This document shows, in pieces, positions 10,584 through 19,864 of a DNA stretch of 64,000 bases. The stretch spans positions 372,001 through 436,000 of the forward strand of contig OZ242367.1 in assembly GCA_965209015.1 (NCBI GenBank). The letters run 5' to 3'. This DNA is from Bin80 sp965209015 (GTDB lineage Bacteria; Bacteroidota; Rhodothermia; Rhodothermales; Bin80). The first letter of the stretch is position 1; every line of letters starts with the position of its first letter. The translations under genes were made by a program, and so were the position numbers. The notes beneath the pieces are model-generated. The model ran no database searches. It was not told the DNA's origin and saw only the letters and a program-made list of their open reading frames with translations.

Positions 10584-10986
10584 ATGCCGTCATTTATTCT
10601 TAAAAATCGAGAATAATCAACCCATTATTGATGTTGAAATAGCCCACCCCGAAGCTCCAGAAAAGAAAAAGATGTATAAAGCAATTTTAGACACTGGAGC
10701 TCAGAGAACATTGGTATCTCCCCAGGTTGTTGAAGATTTGGCATTTAATTCTATTGGTGATGCACCCTTTCGTAATGTGAATGGTGATATAGAATATACA
10801 TTGGAATTTCAAATACTCTTAGGCATTCCCATTCAACTTGGACCTACTGTCATCGGCAGAGGCAGTGGCATAAAAACACTTTTGCTACCATATCAGCCGA
10901 GCTATTTTGATGTGTTATTGGGCATGGATTTTATTTCAGAATTTCATATTACATTTTTTAATAATCTAATGATCATTAGTAATTAG
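10584..10986 (+). CDS. Retropepsin-like aspartic protease, probably frameshifted near its 5' end
   Basis: From 10672 the frame encodes a clan AA (retropepsin-like) aspartic protease. It has the catalytic ILDTGAQRTLVS motif at its start, a beta-rich middle, and the LLGMDFI block typical of the family near its end. Starting at 10672 leaves only five residues before the catalytic Asp, which is too short. Upstream, the same frame reads KIENNQPIIDVEIAHPE without a start. A start at ATG 10584 (MPSFILKN) lies in another frame. The two join if the five-A run at 10602-10606 loses one A. The gene is therefore either frameshifted, subject to slippage on the A run, or mis-sequenced. It probably works with the small upstream gene. 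Confidence 0.6.
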
Positions 10987-11000
10987 TACCAATCACTGAA

Positions 11001-11946
11001 TTAGACCAACTCCCCATACGTCAACTGCTTTCCGGCCATCCCTCACACGACTGACATCATTTGCTCAATCGTATCCAAGTCGCGAAAATTATGCTTTCCT
11101 TGAACTGCGTTACGTAGTGGTTCGGGTGTCACATGCTAAGATGATGGAACGTACCATGATGCGCACGTTTCAGCGCTGCTTAAAACGATTCAACCTTGTT
11201 CGTGTGAGCTATCTCCCCAAGCATGGTAGAAACGGCCCACTGTTTCTTGCTGTGCTTAACCGATGTGTGATTCGTTAATCTCCTTCAGCTAAGGTGTTCA
11301 TCGGTGAATGCCGGAGCATCCTTTGCGCGCGTCATCATTGATAAAGTCTTGCATCACTAACTTCGTGGTATCCTCAACTACTTTCGCGCGAACATGCTGG
11401 ATTTTCCGGTCATTGATGCCAAGTACAGTACTTTTACCAACTGTTCCCCGCCCCGCGTTGAGTTTCTTTTCCCCCGATTTAAGATTCGTCCACTTCAACA
11501 GGTCCCTCAAACACTTCAAGTAGCTCAGGAGACTCCCTTCGCGGATGCAGTGAAGCATGTGCTAAGTGCGAGACTGAGAAATACCAATGTCACAGTGGAA
11601 TTTCATACTGGATAAGCCTTTCAATGGGGTTAATTCCAGATAGACTGCCCAAGCCCATTTCCTCAAAGGTATGTTTGAAAATTCCATTGCGGTTCCTGTC
11701 TTGACGCTGAAATACTTCTTGCAGTCTCGGCAACGGAAAGGTATAGTCTTATGTTTGCACCGATAAACGTTCTCTCTCACTGCCACAACGTAGGCAGCAT
11801 CGCTTTCCATCCGACCAATGTACTTTCTCAAACCACTTCTGGACGGATTCCTCATCGGGAAACTTTTCTGCAAGTTGTAGGGGCATGATTCCTTCTCTGT
11901 ATGAGCATTCTGGGCTTACCATGAGATACAACCTTACTACATACAC
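11001..11946 (-). pseudogene. Decayed IS1595-family transposase
   Basis: Pieces of one IS1595-type transposase can be read in order on the minus strand across several frames. First comes FPDEESVQKWFEKVHWSDGK with a CxxC (11946 downward). Next is PFRCRDCKKYFSVKTGTAMEF and IPLRKWAWAVYL with the second zinc pair (11873-11562). Then RGTVGKSTVLGINDRK (11558-11298) is followed by FTDEHL, HTNKVESF-stop-AALKRAHHGTFHHLS and finally GMAGKQLTYGELV with a stop at 11001. At least three frameshifts and several stops are needed, so it is dead. The plus-strand open frame across 11000-11278 is its antisense shadow. It abuts the retropepsin gene. Confidence 0.75.
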
Positions 11947-11958
11947 TTTATAGCAAAA

Positions 11959-12205
11959 TCTCTCAAAAAATCATCCAATTGAAGAACTTTGAAAGGAGCT
12001 CAAATAACAACAATTTAAGCGGGAAGTTCTCACAATTTTATATTATTCTTTGAGCCTCTTTCAAAATTCTTTATTTTCACCTGTTGTCCCCGCTGAATTG
12101 TGGCTTAAACTGGCTCAGTTTAGTCGGACCACGCGAAATCTTCAGTATGGGAACCTCTTTCGAAATCCCTCAAAAAATCATCCAATTGAGGAATTTTGAA
12201 AGAGG
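11959..12205. repeat. Repeated imperfect palindromes
   Basis: A core TCAAAAAATCATCCAATTGA occurs at about 11965-11984 and again at about 12169-12188 with similar flanks. In the second copy the flanks form an extended hairpin: CCTCTTTCGAAATCCCTCAA at 12154 pairs with TTGAGGAATTTTGAAAGAGG ending at 12205. A third half-copy in inverted orientation, CCTCTTTCAAAATTC, lies at 12055-12069. These may be remnants of transposon ends from the adjoining IS1595 relic or a REP-like palindrome. Confidence 0.5.
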
Positions 12206-12718
12206 CTCCTTTAATAAAACTGTCGTATATTCCCCCCTGCGTACCCGTTATGGTGAGACTCGACACATGTCGGGCTACCTGCTGAGTAGAATAGCCTAGA
12301 ACAGATTGAAACGCGAACTTGGAGACCCCCAACCAAGCCCGAATCCATTACTTTGGATTGCACACCTAAATGGGCGGAGCTTTACTCCGAATGGAATCGC
12401 GTGTGGTTACTTTTAGATATAATTCCCAAATTTAACCATAGAGATGAGAATGGCACTTTTCGCTGAGGCGTAACAACGAGCACGAGCTTTGAACCCACTT
12501 TTCTAACCAACGATCAAGAAAGGGCTAATCTTCACTCACTGAAGACCTTGGTGCAACCCCAACCAGCCAAAGATGAAGTGATACGAGGGACGGAAAGCTC
12601 CCCAACGAATTAAAGGAAGCTCCGATCTTAGTCCAACCTGTTCGTGAACTTCTTAGTGGAATAAACTTGACTCACTGGAAGAGGGGTGGCTGAGAGGCGT
12701 CTTCATACATTGATTCAA
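12206..12718. other. Intergenic, nothing recognised
   Basis: No supported gene lies between the palindromes and the 3' end of the minus-strand DNA methyltransferase gene. Short open frames show no family features. Confidence 0.4.
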
Positions 12719-13654
12719 TTAAATCCTGGGGAGGGGGTGCAGAATTTCTCTCAAAAAAACACCATCACGATAGCCCTGAATGGTATGATCGTGCTGTGCG
12801 GCAGAAATACGCTTTCTTGCCCAACAGAGATATTCTGAATTGATCTCAATTCCACACCATTTTCTTTCCAGCTTTTCAGCCACTACCGCAGAGGTTCCGC
12901 TTCCCAAGAACGGATCAAATACCACATCGTTTTTTCTGGAACTTGCAAGGATCAACTTCGCAGGCAATTTTTCAGGTTTTTGAGTGGGATGTGAAGTGTT
13001 TTCTGGCATAGACCAGAAGGGTACGGTCAGATCAGTCCAAATATTAGATGGATACGTTAAGCGAAAGTTGCCATTACTCTCTTCTGTCCAATCTTTTGGT
13101 TTACCTTTTCTACGATATGGAGCCAACACTTTGCGCTTCAATTTCACCATGTCTACATCAAAGTAGTAGTCTTCGGAATTGGTACAGAACCAGATATCCT
13201 CCGTATTATTTTTCCAATTTCGTTTTGCACCGCGACCTTTTTCTCGTTCCCAAGTAATTCGGTTTTGTACAAAGAATGATTCCTCTAAAACTGAAAAAAT
13301 GAGTGTAGATGTCTTCCAATCAGAGCATACGTAGGCGGTTGCGCCGGTTTTCATCATGGGGACGAGTAATTCAATCACTCTTCGAAACCACTCTGTATAT
13401 TGGTCACCGCATAGTTTCCGAAAATTCGTTCCGTTGAAATTTTTATTCAGATTGTAGGGGGGATCAAGGATTAATAAATCAATAAATTGAGTGGGGAGGA
13501 GGGGAGCGACCTCAAAGAAATCTCCCTTGATCAGTTGGCAATCAATATCTTCCAGAGAAATGGGATTATCAACTTCAATTAGTGTCTGAGCCAGTTCTTT
13601 AAGCTCATCTGGGTTACACGTCAAAGTTCTATTTCTTGAAGCGCGCCGCGACAT
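12719..13654 (-). CDS. Beta-class DNA methyltransferase (N4-C/N6-A), orphan
   Basis: This 311-residue amino-methyltransferase is of the type found in type II restriction-modification systems. The catalytic motif DPPYN lies at residues 64-68, followed by a target-recognition region. The AdoMet-binding FDPFLGSGT motif lies near the C-terminus (246-254) and is followed by KWCGIEI. That order (catalytic motif first) defines the beta class. The TSHPTQKP segment before the FxGxG motif is also typical. No restriction gene is adjacent on either side, so it is an orphan or the survivor of a lost system. The first 40 residues carry basic residues that may be family-external. The target sequence cannot be inferred. 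Confidence 0.88.
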   Translation of the reverse strand: MSRRASRNRTLTCNPDELKELAQTLIEVDNPISLEDIDCQLIKGDFFEVAPLLPTQFIDLLILDPPYNLNKNFNGTNFRKLCGDQYTEWFRRVIELLVPMMKTGATAYVCSDWKTSTLIFSVLEESFFVQNRITWEREKGRGAKRNWKNNTEDIWFCTNSEDYYFDVDMVKLKRKVLAPYRRKGKPKDWTEESNGNFRLTYPSNIWTDLTVPFWSMPENTSHPTQKPEKLPAKLILASSRKNDVVFDPFLGSGTSAVVAEKLERKWCGIEINSEYLCWARKRISAAQHDHTIQGYRDGVFLREILHPLPRI

Positions 13655-13838
13655 GCTATATGGTGACCGATGAAGTGGAAGCTATGAGAAGTTGAATGGA
13701 TAACTCCCAATGGCTGCCACAATTAGTAGCCTGGTGACCAGAAATATACTCTACTGGATCGGGAAGTAGGCTGTTGCAAGCTTAATTCACAATAATTTGA
13801 AAGATCAGAACCAGACTAGTCACACGACAATAGTAAAC

Positions 13839-15005
13839 TCATCCTTGGTCAGAATATGTGACGCGATAAATCACGTTGGCATAATCATCACTGATGAGAA
13901 TAGATCCATCGGGAAGAGTTTCAATGTCAACCGGGCGTCCCCAGTGGTCCTCTCCGTCCAACCATCCCTCAGCAAAAACTTCCTGATCAATCGCCATTCC
14001 AGCTTTATCAAAATGGACCAGCTTGATGCGGTATCCAATTTTCTCTCTGCGATTCCATGATCCATGCTCAGCAATGAATGCGTGGTTCACGTACTCTTCG
14101 GGGAACATCGTACCCGTGTAGAAATCAATACCCAGAGGAGCAACATGGGGTCCCAGTAGAATAGCAGGTGGGGTGAACTCATCCGCCGAGCGTCCCTCTC
14201 CAAATTCGGGGTCTGGTGTATCACCTTGGTGATAGTACGGATATCCAAAGTGCATTCCAGACCTTGGGGCATGATTAAGTTCACAGGAGGGTAAATTATC
14301 GGTGATGGCAGGGTCAGGACTGATATTGTCACTCCCATTGTCTGTGATCCATAAATCCCCCGTGAGTGGGTGCCAGTCAAAACCAACGGAGTTTCTGATT
14401 CCCCGCGCATATACTTCTCGCTCGGAGCCATCCGCGTTCATGCGCATCACTGTGGCGAAAGGATCCGGTTCTTCACAGACATTGCAGGGAGTACCTACAG
14501 GTACATATAGTTTTCCATCTGGACCAAATGCAATAAATTTCCATCCATGATGACGTTCGGTTGGTAGGTCATCAACGACAACAACGGGCTCTGGGGGACT
14601 TTGAAGATTAGAATCAATCTCATCATATCGGAGAATACGACTGACGGCTGCAACATAAAGTGATCCATCATGATAGGCCAACCCCGTTGGTAATTCCAGT
14701 TCTTCGGCAATCAGGACAAGTTCCTCTCCATGCATATCTCCATCAGAGTCCACAACCGCATGGACGGTACCGTGTTGACGAGAACCAACGTACAGTACCC
14801 CATTCGGGGATAAGGCCATTTGCCTTGCATTGGGAACACTATCTGCATAGACTTCAATCGTGAATCCTTCCGGTAGGTTGATTTTTTCAAGAGGAAGGTG
14901 GTCATCTGACCAATAAACATGTGTAGTTGCTGCAAGCAATATGACAATCATCACAGTGAATAAAATCCGGTGCATTGAAGAGGTTTGGATAGTGAGGGGA
15001 AACAT
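13839..15005 (-). CDS. PQQ-dependent sugar dehydrogenase-like (sorbosone dehydrogenase family)
   Basis: The product is an exported beta-propeller of the glucose/sorbosone dehydrogenase superfamily, whose members oxidise sugars with pyrroloquinoline quinone in the periplasm. A start at 14975 (MHRILFTVMIVILLAATT) gives a clean signal peptide and is more likely than the annotated 15005 start. The mature part has LPEGFTIEVYADSVPNARQMALSPNGVLYVGS-like opening strands. It also has a GRGIRN-like GIRNSVGFDWHP stretch with an adjacent DNGSDN loop, HAPRSGMHFGYPYYHQGD and AEHGSWNR. These blocks are characteristic of the family. The intergenic gap to the divergent helicase gene is only 100 bp. Substrate unknown. 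Confidence 0.82.
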   Translation of the reverse strand: MFPLTIQTSSMHRILFTVMIVILLAATTHVYWSDDHLPLEKINLPEGFTIEVYADSVPNARQMALSPNGVLYVGSRQHGTVHAVVDSDGDMHGEELVLIAEELELPTGLAYHDGSLYVAAVSRILRYDEIDSNLQSPPEPVVVVDDLPTERHHGWKFIAFGPDGKLYVPVGTPCNVCEEPDPFATVMRMNADGSEREVYARGIRNSVGFDWHPLTGDLWITDNGSDNISPDPAITDNLPSCELNHAPRSGMHFGYPYYHQGDTPDPEFGEGRSADEFTPPAILLGPHVAPLGIDFYTGTMFPEEYVNHAFIAEHGSWNRREKIGYRIKLVHFDKAGMAIDQEVFAEGWLDGEDHWGRPVDIETLPDGSILISDDYANVIYRVTYSDQG

Positions 15006-15105
15006 TTAAATACAGTTTTATGAGCAATCCGTTCAGATTAGTATACGCAAGACATACAAATTAAGAAGTCATTGGTAACTTTACGCAGAGCAGTAACCCA
15101 AATTC

Positions 15106-18100
15106 ATGACAATTGATTCTAACGGTACCCTTCAACTCTACGCATCAGACCTGCAACGGTTTTCTGCATGTAAACATGCGACACATTTAGACCTTAGGCA
15201 GGCATGGGGAGAAGGCCTTGAAGCCACTCCCGACTCGGAAGATGCGAAGTTGCTTAGCGAGCTTGGGAATGAACATGAGCGTCAATATCTCATCTCGCTA
15301 CAGGAAGCCGGAAAGACGGTTGTATCAATTGAACGGGGGCCAGAAGCTGTAGAAAAAACTATTGCTGCACTTCATGATGGCGTAGATGTCGTGTATCAGG
15401 GTGCACTTAAAGGCGACAATTGGCAAGGGTATGTAGATTTTCTTGAACGCATAGAGATCCCTTCAAACCTTGGCACCTATTCATATGAGGTCGTTGATAC
15501 AAAGCTTAAGCGTGCTCCAGATCCGAAGCATCTTATGCAGTTGGTTGTCTACTCAGATCTATTGGCAGGGGTTCAGGGGCTTCAGCCTGAATACGGACAC
15601 CTTCAGCTTGGTCAGGGCAATCGATCAACCCATAGGCTCGCAGAATGTGTAGACTATATTCGCCAACTTCAAGAGCGCTTGGTGAATTTCGTAGAGAATC
15701 CTGAGGATACGGTCCCCAGAAGGTGCTCTGAATGCGATTTTTGTAAATGGAGAGTAAGATGTAATAATCAATGGGATCAGGAAGATAGCCTCTACATTGT
15801 CGCCGGCATTCGGGGGCAACAGGTCGCGCGTTTAGAGAATGCGGGAATCCATACGATGACAAATTTGGCAGAGTTGAGCGATACGGATTCAATTCCAAAG
15901 ATGGCTCCGAAAACACTTCAGACCCTTCGCGTTCAGGCGCAGCTCCAAACCGCAAGGCGGAAAGGTGGCGAACCAACTACTATGCTTCGTCCACATATTC
16001 CGGGGAAAGGGTTTGACCTACTGCCCGTTCCAGATTCTGGCGATCTATTCTACGACATTGAAGGGAATCCCCACTATCGAGAAAATGGCGAAGAGGGACT
16101 GGAATACTTACACGGAACATGGTACCAAGGTCGGTTCAAAGCACTCTGGGCGCATAATCATGCGGAAGAAGAGCAAGCCTTAAAAGAGTTGTTTGAATTT
16201 TTCCAAAAGCAAATTGAACAGTTTCCGAATGCACATATCTACCATTATGCTCCCTACGAAATCACTGCTCTTCGCCGACTGACGACCAAATATAGCTTCG
16301 GTGAGGAAGTGCTTGACGGATGGCAGCGAGAGAAAAGATTCATAGATCTCTATGCAGTGGTGCGTGGAGGGATTCTTGCCTCTGAGGAAAATTACTCACT
16401 CAAGAGCCTAGAAGCCTTCTATATGGACCAACGAACTGGAAGTGTCACCACCGCTGCTGGCTCTATCATCGCCTATACGAATTGGCGAATCAAACATGAT
16501 GCTGGCGATCCAACAGCGGCCAAAGATCTTATGGAGCTTGAGGAATATAACAAGATTGACTGTGAATCCACCGAAAAACTACGGGATTGGCTACTCTCAT
16601 TACGATCAGGTGCAGTGGACTCGGTGCCAGCAGAACTAGGAGAACCGCAAACCACCGGTTCAACTCAACGCGCCATGGATAATGATGAGTTGAAAGAGGT
16701 CGTGGATGCATCCTCATTACCTCAAAAGATGAAGAGAGCCCTGGTCAGACTTGGTTTTTTTCATTATCGTGAAAAGAAACCACAGGCATGGGCAGTTTTT
16801 GATGCTACTAAGAAATCGTTTGAAGAAATGATTGAGGATACAGACTGTTTAGCAGGGCTTCAATCTATAAGCGATGAGTACCCTGTAAAGCGATCGTATG
16901 AACGTGAGTATTTATTTCCTGACCAGTTCACAAAAATGAGTTCAGAAAAATCTGCCAGTGTGCAGATTGAGGATGGATCAATCAAACAATTTCAAATTAC
17001 CGAACTGGATCCGAAGACCAATCGCGTGAGTCTGAAGGTCGGTAAAGCATTGAAGGAGTATCTGGATCATGAATTAGATCTTCTTCCTCCAATGCCCATC
17101 TCGACTACGGTCATTGAGATCGCCATTCGAGAAATCATTACACAAATATGTTCAGGGAGTGCGCCATACGCATCAAGTGATCTCTTGGAGCGGAACCCTC
17201 CCAACTTGGAAGATCCTACTGTTCTTGAAGAAGACGAACGCTCTACGATTGAACGAATGCAGCAGGCAGTGAAGGGGATGCGCTCTACGATACTGACGGT
17301 CCAGGGACCTCCTGGTACCGGAAAAACCTATGTTTCCTCTCGTGCCATATTGTCCCTCGTAGAACAAGGGTGCCGTATTGCAGTGTCGTCAAATAGTCAT
17401 GAGGCAATCCGTAATGTACTGATAGGATGTACAAAAGCAATCCGAGCTGGAGAATATTCTGGGAATACATTCATCGTACATAAGGAATCCAGTAGATCAA
17501 GTAGGGTGCCTTATCCTGGGGTAGAAGTCACCACGAGTAATAATGATTCTGCTCTTTTTGATGCACATATTGTTGGTGGTACAGCATGGCTCTTATGTCG
17601 CGAAGAGATGGCCGGTCAATTTGATTATCTCTTTGTGGATGAAGCCGGTCAGGTCTCATTAGCCAATCTATTGGGGATGTCTATGTGTGCTAAAAATATC
17701 GTACTCATCGGGGATCCCTGCCAACTTCCCCAAGTAATTCAGGCAAGCCATCCAGATCCTGCGAACCTTTCTTGCCTGGAGTGGATGCTTGGAGACGCTC
17801 GACTAGTCCAACCCGATCGGGGTATCTTTCTTGGTGAAACATGGCGGATGCATCCTCAGCTTTGCAAGTATATTTCCACGCAGTTTTATGAGGGTCGGTT
17901 ACATGCGAATCCAGAAACTGCCCATCAGGCAATCCATGTACCCTCTCTTCCAGAGGTGGGTGGATACCTGGTTCCAGTAACCCACACGGAGCCACGTATG
18001 CAGCAGTGTGAGGAAGAAGGGTGCGCGATAGAGACTGTTATTGAGCGTTTACTTGGGGGCACATGGACTGACCGACATCAGGTGAACAAACCGATTCAGC

Positions 18101-18438
18101 CAAAAGATATTATCGTTGTCGCTCCATTCAACGCGCAGGTAAATATGCTCAGGGAGCTACTTCCAGAGGCGATCAGGGTAGGAACCGTAGATAAATTTCA
18201 GGGACAGGAAGCGGCAGTTGCGTTGGTATCAATGACCTCTACCTCTGCTGATGAAGCTCCACGAGGTATGGATTTTTTGCTCTCCAGAGAACGAATAAAT
18301 GTAGCTCTCAGCCGCGCAAAGGCATTGAGTCTTGTATTTGCATCCCCAAGACTACTGGCTTCAAACTGCAAGACAACCTACCAGATTCGATTAGTGAATG
18401 CTCTATGTGCATTGGAAATTCATGATCTCGAATTTTGA
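15106..18438 (+). CDS. RecB-like nuclease fused to superfamily 1 helicase (TM0106-type/Dna2-like)
   Basis: This 1110-residue fusion resembles the TM0106 family of RecB-like nucleases joined to a DNA2/NAM7-type helicase. The N-terminal half opens with the family signature LYASDLQRFSACKHATHLDLR. It has a PD-(D/E)XK-type core with YEVVDTKLK near residues 125-135 and a four-cysteine cluster (CSECDFCKWRVRC near 205-217) like the iron-sulfur site of Cas4/Dna2 nucleases. A DEDDh-like exonuclease stretch (DLFYDIEGNPH near 310) follows. The helicase half carries Walker A GPPGTGKT near 735-742, Walker B FVDEAGQVS near 842, and the late VGTVDKFQGQEA and SRERINVALSRAK motifs. It should unwind and cleave DNA. 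It stands alone, with a methyltransferase nearby on the other strand. Its role could be repair or defence. Confidence 0.85.
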   Translation: MTIDSNGTLQLYASDLQRFSACKHATHLDLRQAWGEGLEATPDSEDAKLLSELGNEHERQYLISLQEAGKTVVSIERGPEAVEKTIAALHDGVDVVYQGALKGDNWQGYVDFLERIEIPSNLGTYSYEVVDTKLKRAPDPKHLMQLVVYSDLLAGVQGLQPEYGHLQLGQGNRSTHRLAECVDYIRQLQERLVNFVENPEDTVPRRCSECDFCKWRVRCNNQWDQEDSLYIVAGIRGQQVARLENAGIHTMTNLAELSDTDSIPKMAPKTLQTLRVQAQLQTARRKGGEPTTMLRPHIPGKGFDLLPVPDSGDLFYDIEGNPHYRENGEEGLEYLHGTWYQGRFKALWAHNHAEEEQALKELFEFFQKQIEQFPNAHIYHYAPYEITALRRLTTKYSFGEEVLDGWQREKRFIDLYAVVRGGILASEENYSLKSLEAFYMDQRTGSVTTAAGSIIAYTNWRIKHDAGDPTAAKDLMELEEYNKIDCESTEKLRDWLLSLRSGAVDSVPAELGEPQTTGSTQRAMDNDELKEVVDASSLPQKMKRALVRLGFFHYREKKPQAWAVFDATKKSFEEMIEDTDCLAGLQSISDEYPVKRSYEREYLFPDQFTKMSSEKSASVQIEDGSIKQFQITELDPKTNRVSLKVGKALKEYLDHELDLLPPMPISTTVIEIAIREIITQICSGSAPYASSDLLERNPPNLEDPTVLEEDERSTIERMQQAVKGMRSTILTVQGPPGTGKTYVSSRAILSLVEQGCRIAVSSNSHEAIRNVLIGCTKAIRAGEYSGNTFIVHKESSRSSRVPYPGVEVTTSNNDSALFDAHIVGGTAWLLCREEMAGQFDYLFVDEAGQVSLANLLGMSMCAKNIVLIGDPCQLPQVIQASHPDPANLSCLEWMLGDARLVQPDRGIFLGETWRMHPQLCKYISTQFYEGRLHANPETAHQAIHVPSLPEVGGYLVPVTHTEPRMQQCEEEGCAIETVIERLLGGTWTDRHQVNKPIQPKDIIVVAPFNAQVNMLRELLPEAIRVGTVDKFQGQEAAVALVSMTSTSADEAPRGMDFLLSRERINVALSRAKALSLVFASPRLLASNCKTTYQIRLVNALCALEIHDLEF

Positions 18439-19093
18439 TCGGGAATAGCAGATTGGGGCATAATTCCTCAATCATGGGATTCCACTTAATGAGCATGTAT
18501 AGGCATATTTGTGTGCGTTTTTTTTTGAGTCTGTAACGAATTTTGTGAGTAGAATGATGCCTACCAAGTGTTCCAATCTTTTGCTGTCTGAACCGACCAT
18601 TTTGAGTTCTTGAATTCTGTTGTTAACTCGTTTTAATGATATTCAATCGCATTGAATATGACGCGTTACAGGCTCTGTCAAGATCTCACTGAACCATCGG
18701 GGCAACTATGATGACTATCTTGTTGCAATTCTCTCGAAACGAATCTACAAGATCACAGATTCTTCTGGTCATTCAATGGTTTTCGTTCCATATAAATTGT
18801 GGTAGAACTAAATAAATTCATTTCAGTCTCCTTTGTAGCTTCCATCACCCCGCGGAGATTGTCGTGGTGCATGCTACAATCCGGCCTGTACCTATCGGGA
18901 GCAACTCTTCCCGAATGCCATATCGCGTCTACCCCCGCGATCTCCCTCCAGAAATACAAGCTTAAGATCAAAGATGTCATGGAGCTTGGTGACCTGTTCG
19001 GCAGGCAATCGTCTCGGAATCCGCGGTATTTCCTTTGAATACATTCAACGCCATGTGGCAGCCATTCGGATGACGACGTCCCATCGCAATGTC
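18439..19093. other. Gene-poor stretch with an ISL3 left-end remnant
   Basis: The only structured sequence is the ISL3-type terminal remnant listed at 18700-18808. The rest shows no coding or RNA feature I can support. G+C content visibly rises from about 18830 into the DUF169 gene. Confidence 0.4.
18700..18808 (-). mobile_element. ISL3-type left-end remnant
   Basis: The plus strand ends in ATAAATTGTGGTAGAAC (18792-18808), the reverse complement of the left terminal repeat of the ISL3 element at 26375. The roughly 100 bp before it align by eye with the left ends at 41112-41216 and 63320-63441, sharing a GATGACTATCTTG block and an AAGAATCTGT-like block. The interior and right end are missing. 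Confidence 0.5.
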
Positions 19094-19864
19094 CTACTCG
19101 AACCGTTTGGTGTCTGCCGAAGCGTAGCGCGCCATAGCGCGGTCAAGACCGGATGTTTCCTCGAGGGTCGTGACTACCTCAAATAGCCGATCTCCGGGAA
19201 TGACGGCAGTCATTTCCTCTGAGCGCATTCCTGTACGTGAACGGCTGAGTGCGCATCCGACGCTGGCTGCCACCATGTTCTGATCCTTGGCTAAGGCTAC
19301 AATGTGACACTGTGGTTTCCCCTCAATCGGCATCTCCGGGAAAGCATTCTTCAGCGTCATGAGCGCAAGTCCGTTGATGCGGAGTAGCACGACTTGCGGG
19401 GCAGTATCCCGCTTCGCAAGCGGTCCATAGACAACCGACTCTGGTTTCTTGGCAACATGTGGTAGAGCCATCACGGCCGACTGGTCAACCCACCCAGCCT
19501 CCAGGACCGCACCTACATCGTCCTTCGTCGCGGCTTCTTCTAGAGAGATAAAGCCATGTGTATAGCTACCGACGCTACAATTCGCATGGTCTGAGGCAAC
19601 CGTGGCGAATGTATCGCTGGAACCCTGAATCCAGAACACACATCCGGCAGGAACCTGGCCAGTTCGACCATATTCGTTCGGGGGCGGATAGTTCTCCTCA
19701 ATCTGAGCAGCAGGCGGTATCTCGCCGGAGTAATGGAACGAGATAGCTACTGGGGGAGCATACGGCTTGAGCACTGCTACAAGGCGGTCATTGAGTTCTT
19801 TCCAGGTTTGGGTGTCTTCGCTTTGTGATTTCATTTCATGCATATTTTCGTGTTTGTTGCGCAC
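19094..19864 (-). CDS. DUF169 domain protein
   Basis: The 256-residue product matches DUF169 proteins of unknown function. Features seen are the opening PPVAISFHYSGEIPP, a CVFWIQGSSDTFATVASDHANCSVGSYTHG segment with two conserved cysteines, a PESVVYGPL block, and a C-terminal QCHIVALAKDQNMVAASVGCALSRSRTGM block. The conserved cysteines hint at metal or cofactor binding, but no reaction is established. There is no signal peptide. The gene is visibly richer in G+C than its neighbours, suggesting recent acquisition. A long leader before the first conserved block may mean translation starts a few codons later, at the second Met. Confidence 0.75.
   Translation of the reverse strand: MRNKHENMHEMKSQSEDTQTWKELNDRLVAVLKPYAPPVAISFHYSGEIPPAAQIEENYPPPNEYGRTGQVPAGCVFWIQGSSDTFATVASDHANCSVGSYTHGFISLEEAATKDDVGAVLEAGWVDQSAVMALPHVAKKPESVVYGPLAKRDTAPQVVLLRINGLALMTLKNAFPEMPIEGKPQCHIVALAKDQNMVAASVGCALSRSRTGMRSEEMTAVIPGDRLFEVVTTLEETSGLDRAMARYASADTKRFE

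Noticed and set aside
11000..11278. Plus-strand open frame with basic protein
   Set aside because: It is the antisense of the IS1595 transposase C-terminus, which reads HTNKVESF and HHGTFHHLS on the other strand.
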